A stretch of 23,384 nucleotides of DNA, from IMG/VR virus record IMGVR_UViG_3300021792_000018, positions 1 to 23,384 of that record. One strand, 5' to 3'. Each line of letters begins with the position of its first letter. The stretch's first letter is position 1. The translations under genes were made by a program, and so were the position numbers. This DNA comes from a virus. A model generated the notes under the pieces. That model was not told the DNA's origin, ran no database searches, and saw nothing but the letters and a program-made list of their open reading frames with translations. This document shows positions 13,180 through 19,959 of this stretch, in pieces.

Positions 13180-13480
13180 TGAATTACCTCATATTGATTA
13201 GCCCATCCTTTCGGACTACTCTCGCGGGGCTTGACGCTACTCCCTTACTTTAAAAAACCACTGGATAGGCACAGTATTTTTTAATTTTCTGGTTTCGGAT
13301 TCCATTTATGGCGGGGCATCACTCCCAATTCAGATTGTCACTTGCCTGCTTATCCTATCCATGCTCGATGAACTGCATGGGTTGTACACACTTTCGTGGT
13401 GTCTCGACGCTTACTTGAACAGCCTTTAGCTAATCAGCATGCATTTTCAAATGGGGGCAAACATAATCTAGCTCCAAAAA
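13180..13480 (-). ncRNA. Structured leader RNA of the late operon (candidate)
   Basis: 300 bases without a gene. Read on the minus strand it folds into a chain of hairpins: a GNRA-type hairpin CAC-GAAA-GTG (13398-13389), CCATGC/GCATGG (13375-13380 with 13359-13364), CCAT-AA-ATGG (about 13303-13312), TCC-GAAA-GGA (13215-13206) closed by AGCCC/GGGCT (13227-13231 with 13200-13204), and a long-range pairing TGGATAGG/CCTATCCA (13354-13361 with 13262-13269). The long-range pairing shares bases with the CCATGC hairpin, so the two exclude each other. It lies between a terminator and the first late gene. I know no RNA family that fits; an antitermination or attenuation leader is inferred from position. 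Confidence 0.5.
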
Positions 13481-13514
13481 AAAGAGGACTGTATGCGGTT
13501 TCACATACAGTCCT
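13474..13514 (-). terminator. Strong terminator below the Q-like gene / late promoter
   Basis: Minus strand: an 11-bp perfect stem (arms 13504-13514 and 13485-13495, 8-base loop), then TC and eight T (13483-13476). It lies about 50-75 bases downstream of the putative late promoter, where Q-dependent phages have their tR'-type terminator. Confidence 0.85.
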
Positions 13515-13568
13515 TTGAATAGAGCCCTAAGACTCTGAGGATTAAACTTACAATTATTCATTATGGAA

Positions 13569-13597
13569 AAACTAACTTAACTTTGTTCCAATGTCAA
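13569..13597 (-). promoter_or_regulatory. Putative late promoter (TTGACA-N17-TAGTTT)
   Basis: Minus strand: consensus -35 TTGACA (13597-13592), 17-base spacer and TAGTTT (13574-13569), directly after the stop of the Q-like gene. The plus-strand early promoter at 18990-19018 has the same two hexamers and spacing. The weak -10 suits a regulated promoter. Start point near 13562. Confidence 0.5.
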
Positions 13598-13617
13598 TTA
13601 CTAATTTAAATTAGTTT
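13569..13617. promoter_or_regulatory. Operator-like sites at the late promoter
   Basis: Two sites match the immunity-region operator AAACTAA-N6-TTAGTTT. 13598-13617 has 12 of 14 arm positions and a perfect 16-base palindrome ACTAATTTAAATTAGT; 13569-13588 also has 12 of 14. Their centres are 29 bases apart and they straddle the -35. The first overlaps the stop codon of the Q-like gene. Confidence 0.55.
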
Positions 13618-14080
13618 TATTGAGCTGAAAAAATACTTTCTCTTCTGCAATTGCGTACTCCATTTCAATATCTTCTAAAACAGAAGTAATTATTTTACCT
13701 AGATAACGATGAACTACACGATACTCAACACCAGCCAGAACTGCACGATTTCTGCAAGAGGGTTTATAATCACCCGTTACCTTACAAAACTCCATCAGCG
13801 CAACATAGATTGCAGTTTGGTGATAATCAAGATTAAGCTTTTCAGCAGCAAAAAAATCTTGGTACTTACCCACAAGCAATTTAGAAAACAGATTGATATT
13901 CTCAAAAGTATTTGCATCGAAGCATTTCAATTTGATTAAGTTTTCTTGAAGCGGAGTCAGCCTCGCAAAACTCATTGCTAGCAAAACATCCTGCGCTGTT
14001 AATTCACTTTTAGCATTATCAACTCTAATCACTTCATAATTAACAGTTTTTGGATTTAATAATCGTAATAATTTTTCCAT
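13601..14080 (-). CDS. Putative late regulator (Q-like position)
   Basis: 159 residues from ATG 14080. Helical throughout, with the segment NRAVLAGVEYRVVHRYLGKIITSVLEDIE near residues 108-138 resembling a helix-turn-helix. There is no zinc cluster as in lambda Q. I do not recognise the family by sequence. The position is telling: it is the last gene of the right-type early operon, after replication genes, and is followed at once by a promoter, a strong terminator and the late operon, the place held by Q-type antiterminators in lambdoid phages. The late operon contains several intrinsic terminators that would need such a protein. An alternative is a replication accessory protein. Confidence 0.55.
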   Translation of the reverse strand: MEKLLRLLNPKTVNYEVIRVDNAKSELTAQDVLLAMSFARLTPLQENLIKLKCFDANTFENINLFSKLLVGKYQDFFAAEKLNLDYHQTAIYVALMEFCKVTGDYKPSCRNRAVLAGVEYRVVHRYLGKIITSVLEDIEMEYAIAEEKVFFQLNKTNLN

Positions 14081-14450
14081 TGGTCAGCCCTTTAGGTGAA
14101 CGAGTGAATGACGAGGGAATGAGATTTTTATCTCGTTCACCTGATAAGCTTTTGTTTTTATTTTAAAATTTATTAAAAGTGAACGAGTGAATAAAAAAAT
14201 ACGCGCACGCGAGAGAATAAAAAAAATAATGACAATAATATTGGAAAATAAATTAGGAATAGATAGAGAAAAAAAATAATTTCCCACGTGTGCGTGCGAG
14301 AAGTTGTTCCCTCGTTCACCTGAGAGCTTTATTTTATTATTATTCAATTGCTTACTAGGTGAACGACTAGGGGAACGAGTAAATTTGTCATTCCCCTCAT
14401 TCACCTGAACAGCTTCACAAGCTATTGTTTTTACATAACAAAGCTTAGGT
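14081..14450. other. Candidate replication origin with GGTGAACGAG iterons
   Basis: An AT-rich, non-coding block between the helicase gene and the Q-like gene. It holds an 11-base element AGGTGAACGAG in both orientations: 14094-14104 and 14357-14367 (last base changed) forward, 14132-14142 and 14311-14321 reverse, plus near copies at 14178-14187, 14369-14379 and 14396-14406 (reverse). They form three inverted pairs. P4 alpha protein, a primase-helicase related to the two proteins encoded next door, binds type I iterons beginning GGTGAAC in the P4 origin. A related origin is therefore likely. The segment 14190-14280 is very A-rich and could be the unwinding region. Confidence 0.6.
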
Positions 14451-16286
14451 TTATGCAGAATTTTTGTCAAGTACATTTGGTACACCGTTTTCAAAATCAT
14501 TTACGCACTCTCCATACCAATCAATTGCGGTCATTCCTAGAGGAACTTCACCAATTTTAATAATCAATGATTGATTCTCCTTAAACTTCTCGCGCTTGTC
14601 CCTCCACTTTTGCTTCTCAAGTAGCTCTATACCATCAATCTTTTTTAAGTCCTCAGTAAATTTTCGGTATGAATATTTATGCTCCAGTGTCGATGATGCC
14701 CACTCTTTATATGCATCATAGAGCTGCTTTGCCATACAACTTGTACATTTGTATTTCGTTTCTCCAGCAATCCATTCATCAACAAAAACCTCAATGGATC
14801 GCTTGCTTGCATTCATTAATGCTCTTTTGGCCTCAGTTAAAGGCGGTTTGTCGTGTTTAAAATCATCAAGGGGAATGCTTAATAAATATGAGTAAAAAGC
14901 ATCCAAACCATCACTAGCAATTTCTGCATATACCCGCTCACTCAACCCCTCATCCAATTTGCTTTCTGGAGCTATAACAAACCAGCGCCTAGCTTCACCA
15001 TGTAAAGGAAATGGAATATTTTCATTCGATGCAAATGCCATGTTGAAATATGCAGGTACTTGTTTTTGCGGTCTTTGCTTCTCATTGATCGTCACACTTT
15101 TAGCGGTAATCAAAGCATTCAAATAAGGAGTTACATTGTATTTTGTCGCATTGGTTGCAATTTCCTCACCAAAGATAAATGCAGCATTATTCAACCAACC
15201 GTTAAATTGAGGGCTTTCCAATTCTTGAGAAGTAATGACTCGGTGATATTTCCCATATATCCCACCCATTACTTTTTCAAATAATGTAGTCTTACCTGAT
15301 CCTTGGATATGACTAGCCATCAATACAGCGCTATGTGCCTTTTGACCCTCATTTTGTAAAGGATAAGCAAGCCACTGGAGCAACCATCGTTGAATGTCTT
15401 GATCTCCGTTACACAAACACCAAGTCATCTTCAAAATACCACCACAACGCTTGAATAATGAAATACGGTCTAAAGGATTATCCTGATCATCTACAAGTTG
15501 CTTAACTCCATAACCCTCAAATGTATTGATGTAATTTGGATCAATATCAATTTTCCGTGTCGGATCGAAAATCAACTTTTCGTAATCAATTTCACTACGT
15601 TGAGGACTTTCAATCCATTTTTTATATTCATGTGGATACATCAATTGTGCAGCCGACCATGACACCACTCGATTGAGTGATTTATCATATAAAAATGTTT
15701 CACCTTTCAACAAAATACAATTCTTACTCATTGTTGGTGCAATATCTCCAGCACCATCAATTAGCATCTTTTCTACTTCATCCTTTTCAAGTGTTTTTCG
15801 ATCTTCATGGCTATACCAATTTTTATAGATACTACTCAACGTATGTTTAAGTGATGAAATCTTAAACTTGTGCTTTGTCTTTAAATCGAAAGCATCATTA
15901 CTACACGCAATTACAGCATAACGCTCTAAAGCATTTTTTAATTTAGCAGCAGGACTGTTAGGATCAATGACTCTGAAATCCTCCCCACTCCCCGTTTCAA
16001 GCTGCTGACCAGTTTCAGAATGCCCATTCATGGGCGGTGCAAAATCTAATTTAAACTCATGATCGGAATTGTCGATATTTGACTGATTTTCCGAGATTTT
16101 CCCAAGATTCTGGTCGGCTAAAACTGAGGGGTGCGGGGAAACAGTAAAAGCAAAATCAGATGTTGAAATTGCCGTTTCGATCTGCCGACGAACTTCCTCT
16201 AAACCTGCTAAAACGTGCAGATCGTTAAAGTCAGATGGTGGCTTTGATGTTGCTGGTGGCTGCTCGTTATTTTCTTCGAGATTCAT
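14451..16286 (-). CDS. SF3 replicative helicase (P4 alpha / DUF5906 type)
   Basis: 611 residues from ATG 16286, overlapping the primase stop as ATGA. Residues 1-110 are a variable, low-complexity N-terminus. The SF3 core has Walker A HIQGSGKTT (326-334), Walker B AAFIFGEE (368-375), motif C FNMAFASNEN (414-423) and the Arg finger in GEARRWF (430-436). Upstream of it, LLKGETFLYDKSLNRVVSW and YPLQNEGQKAHSAVLM are typical of the D5/DUF5906 group. The C-terminal part (KYKCTSCMAKQLYDAYKEWASS...SYRKFTEDLKKIDGIELLEKQKWRDKREKF) looks like the winged-helix domain that P4 alpha uses to bind origin iterons. It would unwind the phage origin, here the iteron block right after its stop codon. Confidence 0.88.
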   Translation of the reverse strand: MNLEENNEQPPATSKPPSDFNDLHVLAGLEEVRRQIETAISTSDFAFTVSPHPSVLADQNLGKISENQSNIDNSDHEFKLDFAPPMNGHSETGQQLETGSGEDFRVIDPNSPAAKLKNALERYAVIACSNDAFDLKTKHKFKISSLKHTLSSIYKNWYSHEDRKTLEKDEVEKMLIDGAGDIAPTMSKNCILLKGETFLYDKSLNRVVSWSAAQLMYPHEYKKWIESPQRSEIDYEKLIFDPTRKIDIDPNYINTFEGYGVKQLVDDQDNPLDRISLFKRCGGILKMTWCLCNGDQDIQRWLLQWLAYPLQNEGQKAHSAVLMASHIQGSGKTTLFEKVMGGIYGKYHRVITSQELESPQFNGWLNNAAFIFGEEIATNATKYNVTPYLNALITAKSVTINEKQRPQKQVPAYFNMAFASNENIPFPLHGEARRWFVIAPESKLDEGLSERVYAEIASDGLDAFYSYLLSIPLDDFKHDKPPLTEAKRALMNASKRSIEVFVDEWIAGETKYKCTSCMAKQLYDAYKEWASSTLEHKYSYRKFTEDLKKIDGIELLEKQKWRDKREKFKENQSLIIKIGEVPLGMTAIDWYGECVNDFENGVPNVLDKNSA

Positions 16287-17185
16287 ATCGTCTCCACCGT
16301 TTTAAAGTCAGGTAATACAATGATGCCGCCTGTAGCAGCCACAGCTTTATTCGCGGCTTTTAAGCCTGCATCTAAAGTTGCACTGTCATCATCGGCACAG
16401 TAAACAAGTTGTAAATTTGGATATTTAGAACGAATAGCAATGCCAACTTTGTCGATATTGCCCGATTGAAATGCAATTACGGTTGTATGTCCTGTCGCTT
16501 CATAAATACTTGCTCCAGTTGCATAACCTTCCGCAATGCACACAATTTGATTAGTAACCAAGATTTCACCAATGATATAAAAGCAATCATTGACACGCCC
16601 ACCAGGTAGATATGGTTTAAATCCATCCGCATGGATTTCCTGCATATTCCAAATCTTGCCTTCTATGTCAAACAAAGGGACAAGTAGATTGCCTTTACCA
16701 TTAATCTTGCAGCCGTGATTCTTCACTTGTTTACGGTCTAAATAAGGACAATCGCGGTCAACAGCTTTACCTTTCCAAAGTCGATCCGCACGTTTTGCAG
16801 CAGCTTCTTGCGCTTTACGTTCTTCAGCTTCAGCCTGTAAACGCATTTTTTCTTCACGTTCACGCCATTTTTGACGATCTGCATCTGTCACATTGCTGTC
16901 AGCAGTTAAGCCCAGTACAGCACCGACCTCTTTTAAAACTTCCGCATGTGAATATCCACGTGCTTTGATGACCAGTTCAAAACCATCACCAGCACCGCAT
17001 TGATTACAAATCCAAGTGCCTTTACCTTGCTTGTCGTCGCAACGGAAACGATCAGTTCCACCACAAATTGGGCATGGGCCATGTTTATTTTTATGGACTG
17101 GTACAGTGATGGCAAAGGCAGGAAATATCATTTCCTTCCATCGACCAAGCGCTGCATCACGTACTTGAGGGAATGTTAGAGCCAT
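16283..17185 (-). CDS. P4-type primase (zinc-binding plus Toprim)
   Basis: 300 residues from ATG 17185. The N-terminal zinc ribbon is clear: GPCPICGGTDRFRCDDKQGKGTWICNQCGAGDGFELV (36-72), matching the P4-type primase zinc-binding domain. A charged, probably coiled linker (KWREREEKMRLQAEAEERKAQEAAAKRADRLW) leads to the Toprim half: LLVPLFDIEGKIWNMQEI, IVCIAEGYATGASIYEATGHTTVIAFQSGNI with the catalytic Glu, and LQLVYCADDD with the Asp metal ligands, ending near residue 300. It lays primers for phage DNA replication. In P4 the primase and helicase are one protein; here they are separate but translationally coupled (4-base overlap). Confidence 0.9.
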   Translation of the reverse strand: MALTFPQVRDAALGRWKEMIFPAFAITVPVHKNKHGPCPICGGTDRFRCDDKQGKGTWICNQCGAGDGFELVIKARGYSHAEVLKEVGAVLGLTADSNVTDADRQKWREREEKMRLQAEAEERKAQEAAAKRADRLWKGKAVDRDCPYLDRKQVKNHGCKINGKGNLLVPLFDIEGKIWNMQEIHADGFKPYLPGGRVNDCFYIIGEILVTNQIVCIAEGYATGASIYEATGHTTVIAFQSGNIDKVGIAIRSKYPNLQLVYCADDDSATLDAGLKAANKAVAATGGIIVLPDFKTVETI

Positions 17186-17187
17186 GA

Positions 17188-17472
17188 TTATCCCTCACTC
17201 AGTCCATTTTCTATGCGCTTAATAGCTTCAACTAGTAGCAGCCCTTTCTCCTTAAGCAATCCTTTGTTTGCAGTTAAAAACCAATTGCGGACTACCGCAT
17301 CACTCACAGCAGAACTAAACATTTTTGATTTAGCATCTTCAAACATTTCAAAATCAGCAATGGCTTGTCTTAGCGAATTAAGGACTTCATAATTTTCGAT
17401 ATAAGCGAGTACAAAGGTATGCTCTTTTGATTGCTCCAAGCCCATTTCTTTCACATATTCATATGCATTCAT
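17188..17472 (-). CDS. Hypothetical small early protein (94 aa)
   Basis: ATG 17472 overlaps the CII-like stop as ATGA, and the gene ends 2 bases before the primase start, so it is embedded in the early operon. The protein is helical (MNAYEYVKEMGLEQSKEHTF, AYIENYEVLNSLRQAIADFEMFEDAK, ANKGLLKEKGLLLVEAIKRIENGL) with no recognisable motif. Its place between a CII-type regulator and the primase suggests a replication or regulation accessory; nothing in the sequence decides this. Confidence 0.65.
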   Translation of the reverse strand: MNAYEYVKEMGLEQSKEHTFVLAYIENYEVLNSLRQAIADFEMFEDAKSKMFSSAVSDAVVRNWFLTANKGLLKEKGLLLVEAIKRIENGLSEG

Positions 17473-17972
17473 AAGCTTTTACCCCCATGATGCAATTCAG
17501 CCATTGCAAGCAAAGTTGCTGCTATACCTATCAATTCATATGACTCTTTGCGAATCACTGCCAATTCATCTGAGGTAATAACGTTATCTTTGATAGCAGC
17601 AACAATAGATTGCACAAGGTCGCCATTTTCATGTGCCAATTTTCCAACTTTAAAAATGAAATCAGAATTGGATAGCACATCAACTTTTGGCAACACAAAC
17701 CAAGCAGCATTTCCATGAATTGCACAAATACTATCCATGATTCGAGTATCTTTAGTTTCAGAAAGAATCGCTTCAAGATGATAAATATTAGGCTTATGAG
17801 TAGGAGTAGTCGGATTTATTGAGCTACGGAAAGTATTGATATTAAATCCATTCTTTTCCGCAATAACCGCCATCATGCAATCATCTTTATCAGAATTGCT
17901 TACAGCAGCCTTTAGCGCTAACTCAAGAGGCATTACTGCTCGCTCTCGACGATCATTAAAAGATAGAAACAT
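17469..17972 (-). CDS. CII-like phage regulatory protein (Phage_CP76 type)
   Basis: 167 residues from ATG 17972, with GGGAG about 9 bases upstream. The first half follows the phage regulatory CII family: ELALKAAVSNSDKDDCMMAVIAEKNGFNINTFRSSINPTTPTHKPNIYHLEAILSETKDTRIMDSICAIHGNAAWFVLP, that is, a HTH that begins with an A-[LI]-K-x-A/V helix, N-x-x-T-[FL]-x-x-x-[IL]-N-P near residues 49-58, L-x-x-[EI]-[AL]-x-x-I-x-x-x-T and the closing G-[NA/G]-A-W-F-x-L-P. The second half is two long helices, typical for oligomerisation. It is second in the right early operon after cro and probably helps decide between lysogeny and replication. Confidence 0.8.
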   Translation of the reverse strand: MFLSFNDRRERAVMPLELALKAAVSNSDKDDCMMAVIAEKNGFNINTFRSSINPTTPTHKPNIYHLEAILSETKDTRIMDSICAIHGNAAWFVLPKVDVLSNSDFIFKVGKLAHENGDLVQSIVAAIKDNVITSDELAVIRKESYELIGIAATLLAMAELHHGGKSL

Positions 17973-18001
17973 GTTTAAAATCTCCCAATTTATTCATATT
18001 T

Positions 18002-18211
18002 TTAAATTTTTGACTGAGATAGATTTAATTTAGCTTTTGATTTAAATAGAGGATTACGACCAGCAGCTAACTCTTTTACTTGTATTTCGCGTAAAAGAGG
18101 AATGTCCTTGTCATCACCCCATTGAGCAATTGCAGCAGTTGTAATTCCTAATTTTTCAGCAAGTTCAGAAAACGAACAATTCAAAAGTTTTGCAGCTTCT
18201 TGACGAGTCAT
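18002..18211 (-). CDS. cro: Cro-like HTH repressor
   Basis: 69 residues from ATG 18211 (AGGTG about 6 bases upstream). The HTH is SFSELAEKLGITTAAIAQWGDD (residues 13-34), with recognition helix TTAAIAQW close to that of the neighbouring CI (SDAAIVHW), which fits shared operators. The rest is short and basic, as in Cro proteins. Divergent from the repressor gene and first in the minus-strand early operon. It should compete with CI at the operators 18222-18290. Confidence 0.85.
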   Translation of the reverse strand: MTRQEAAKLLNCSFSELAEKLGITTAAIAQWGDDKDIPLLREIQVKELAAGRNPLFKSKAKLNLSQSKI

Positions 18212-18221
18212 GTTACACCTA

Positions 18222-18290
18222 AAACTAATTTAACTTAGTTTATTTAATAGGAGTTAACTTAGCGCGTCAAGAGTTAAGATAAATTAGTTT
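18222..18290. promoter_or_regulatory. Right operator: three sites and cro promoter
   Basis: Site A 18222-18241 is the best copy (arms AAACTAA and TTAGTTT around TTTAAC). Site B 18246-18265 is a half-site (TTAG arm only). Site C 18271-18290 matches TTAGTTT fully and TAA of the other arm. Centres are 24-25 bases apart. The cro promoter on the minus strand is TTGACG (18270-18265), 17 bases, TTAAAT (18247-18242), so site B lies between the hexamers and site A at the start point. Confidence 0.65.
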
Positions 18291-18309
18291 TAAACTTAAG
18301 GCTTAAATC

Positions 18310-18951
18310 ATGGAATCTATTGGTATTCGTATTCGAAAACTGAGAAAAGATAAAAAATTAACTCAAAAAGATTTGGCGAAAATCTTAGGTATCTCTGATG
18401 CAGCAATTGTTCACTGGGAGAAAGATGTAAACATACCTAAACTAGAACATTTAAATATTTTAGCACCAACATTGAATACAACTATAGACTATATAATGTA
18501 TGGAAAATCAGACACATCTGATAAAGTTGTAGACTTCAGACCTATTACAAGGATGCTTCCAGTTTTGACTTATGTCCAATGCGGTTTAATGACTAACGTA
18601 CGTTCAATTTCACCTCATGAAATTGAAAAATGGCTACCAGCACCACCTGAAACAGGCAAAAATAGTTTTTATTTGATTGCTCAAGGTATCAGTAACGCAC
18701 CCGAATTTAATGACGGAGATTTCATATGTATCGATCCAGATGTACCATTAGAGTATGTTCAAACTGGCGAAATGATCGTTGTTATTCAAGATGATGAAGC
18801 TACATTTAAAGCTTTAGTAAGAGAACATAAAACCATATATCTCAAAGCATTAAATCCAAACTTTCAGCCAAATATTATACCACTCAAAGAGAATTCTATT
18901 TATAGAGGCAAGTACACTGGTAAATTTACACCTAGCAAAAAATTCTTATAA
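18310..18951 (+). CDS. CI-type prophage repressor (HTH + S24 peptidase)
   Basis: 213 residues from ATG 18310 (AAGG 8 bases upstream). Residues 5-65 are a XRE helix-turn-helix (IRIRKLRKDKKLTQKDLAKILGISDAAIVHWEKD...IPKLEHLNILAPTLNTTIDYIMYG). The C-terminal half is a LexA/UmuD-like S24 domain: the self-cleavage site is Cys91-Gly92 in TYVQCGLM (Cys-Gly as in UmuD instead of Ala-Gly), the nucleophile is probably Ser128 in GISNAPEFNDGD, and the general base is Lys167 in EATFKALV. It should keep the prophage dormant and be cleaved with RecA after DNA damage. The active-site motif GISN differs from the usual G-[DN]-S-M. Confidence 0.92.
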   Translation: MESIGIRIRKLRKDKKLTQKDLAKILGISDAAIVHWEKDVNIPKLEHLNILAPTLNTTIDYIMYGKSDTSDKVVDFRPITRMLPVLTYVQCGLMTNVRSISPHEIEKWLPAPPETGKNSFYLIAQGISNAPEFNDGDFICIDPDVPLEYVQTGEMIVVIQDDEATFKALVREHKTIYLKALNPNFQPNIIPLKENSIYRGKYTGKFTPSKKFL

Positions 18952-18964
18952 GATTTAGCTAAAA

Positions 18965-19046
18965 AAACTAATAAAACTTAATTTTTATATTGACACACAA
19001 ACTTAGTGAAGTTAGTTTTATATAACGAACTAACTTTGCTTAGGTG
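18965..19046. promoter_or_regulatory. Left operator: three sites and plus-strand early promoter
   Basis: Sites at 18965-18984, 18999-19018 and 19027-19046 match AAACTAA-N6-TTAGTTT with one to four differences in the arms; centres are 34 and 28 bases apart. The promoter is TTGACA (18990-18995), 17 bases, TAGTTT (19013-19018). The -10 is inside the middle operator. It drives the plus-strand genes from 19052. Confidence 0.65.
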
Positions 19047-19051
19047 TTTTT

Positions 19052-19357
19052 ATGAAAAATCAAACTATCCCACAAGATCAATTTGACGCAATTGTTATTG
19101 GTCGCCTCTTTGCTTCTGATTTTGCTCAACCCCAAAACGACTACGATTTTTATCGCTCAAGATCACTTGATCAGATCAAGTGTGCAATCTCAAACATCTC
19201 AAACACTCACAGCTACCCTGATTTTATTGCAGCAATTGCCCAAGCAAATGCATTCATCGATTCCGCATACCACTTAGAACTCATTAATTTAAGTGAAAAA
19301 GCAACATGGGTGAATGCAGTACATGAAGCACATAAAAATCAATTGATTGAGGCTTAG
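19052..19357 (+). CDS. Hypothetical early protein (101 aa)
   Basis: First gene of the left-type operon; ATG 19052 with AGGTG about 8 bases upstream. The protein is soluble and helical: MKNQTIPQDQFDAIVIGRLFASDFAQPQNDYDFY, SLDQIKCAISNISNTHSYPDFIAAIAQANAFIDSAYHLEL. It has no known motif. Since it is made at once when the repressor leaves, host takeover or counter-defence roles are conceivable but not shown by the sequence. Confidence 0.65.
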   Translation: MKNQTIPQDQFDAIVIGRLFASDFAQPQNDYDFYRSRSLDQIKCAISNISNTHSYPDFIAAIAQANAFIDSAYHLELINLSEKATWVNAVHEAHKNQLIEA

Positions 19358-19359
19358 TC

Positions 19360-19548
19360 ATGAAAGCAGCTATAGCCCTCGCCTCTACTTATGTGCTGAT
19401 CGCCTTGCTTGCATTGGTTCTACTCACATCCACATTGAAAGGGTGTGCTGATGCAACTACTGCTGAAAATGAAAGCGCTTTTGCATACCAAATTCAATTC
19501 CAAAACTCGAACGAGCATGAAGTTTTTGTTCATCGCTTGGGAGAATAG
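19360..19548 (+). CDS. Small membrane-anchored protein (62 aa)
   Basis: ATG 19360 is 3 bases after the previous stop. Residues 3-27 (AAIALASTYVLIALLALVLLTSTLKGC) form one membrane helix or an uncleaved signal; the tail of about 35 residues is polar. Function unknown. A Cys follows the hydrophobic part, but the residues before it (LKG) do not make a good lipobox. Confidence 0.6.
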   Translation: MKAAIALASTYVLIALLALVLLTSTLKGCADATTAENESAFAYQIQFQNSNEHEVFVHRLGE

Positions 19549-19550
19549 TC

Positions 19551-19871
19551 ATGACTGAACTTACAGGATTAAAAAGCCCATTTTCAGTGATTCGAAAAAC
19601 AGTATTGAGATTGATTAAACAGGACGTTTTTGCAATTCAGCAATGCACATACATTGAACTCATGAAACAACCAATTAATTGGTTATATGGTTCAGCAAAT
19701 GCCTATTACATGGCAGAAGTAATCACACATGAAGAGCGTAATAACGTTTTATTTTTTCTAGAGTATCACGATCATTCCTTTAGACCTTCAGATGAATCAA
19801 CATCTCATGTTTCTCATGTAGCTGATTATTTTGCCCACTTAATTAAGGGTGATCATAATGACAAAACGTGA
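19551..19871 (+). CDS. Hypothetical early protein (106 aa)
   Basis: ATG 19551, 2 bases after the previous stop, with GGGAG about 7 bases upstream. A basic amphipathic start (SPFSVIRKTVLRLIKQDVFAIQQ) precedes a mixed part rich in aromatic residues and His (QPINWLYGSANAYYMAEVI, VLFFLEYHDHSFRPSDESTSHVSHVADYFAHLIKG). No motif I can name; the His-rich end might bind metal. Confidence 0.6.
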   Translation: MTELTGLKSPFSVIRKTVLRLIKQDVFAIQQCTYIELMKQPINWLYGSANAYYMAEVITHEERNNVLFFLEYHDHSFRPSDESTSHVSHVADYFAHLIKGDHNDKT

Positions 19872-19959
19872 ATTTTTCCTTGGATTTTTTGCATTAGTAA
19901 CTCTTCTATCAGGTTACTTAATCGTGGCATTTTTGGAGAAATATCATGCAGTTTTATGA
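19858..19959 (+). CDS. Micro-protein with one membrane helix (33 aa)
   Basis: ATG 19858 with AAGGGTGA about 7 bases upstream; TGA at 19957-19959. The product MTKREFFLGFFALVTLLSGY continues to IVAFLEKYHAVL: a basic start, one hydrophobic helix and a short tail. It overlaps the end of the previous gene by 14 bases and the start of the next by 14, so it is translationally coupled. Function unknown. Confidence 0.55.
   Translation: MTKREFFLGFFALVTLLSGYLIVAFLEKYHAVL

Noticed and set aside
13180-13480. Hammerhead ribozyme, tRNA, tmRNA, group I/II intron or retron RNA in the late leader
   Set aside because: GAAA boxes are present, but no CUGANGA core, no cloverleaf, no domain V and no reverse transcriptase gene. 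Left as an unassigned structured RNA.
14084-14500. A 138-codon minus-strand open frame across the iteron block
   Set aside because: Its translation is low complexity, overlaps the helicase end, and is made largely of the repeated GTGAACGAG elements; there is no good ribosome site. It looks like an open stretch without coding function.
19013-19026. TATATAAC as -10 of the left early promoter
   Set aside because: It looks like a better -10 than TAGTTT, but it would be 23-25 bases from TTGACA and no other -35 is correctly placed.
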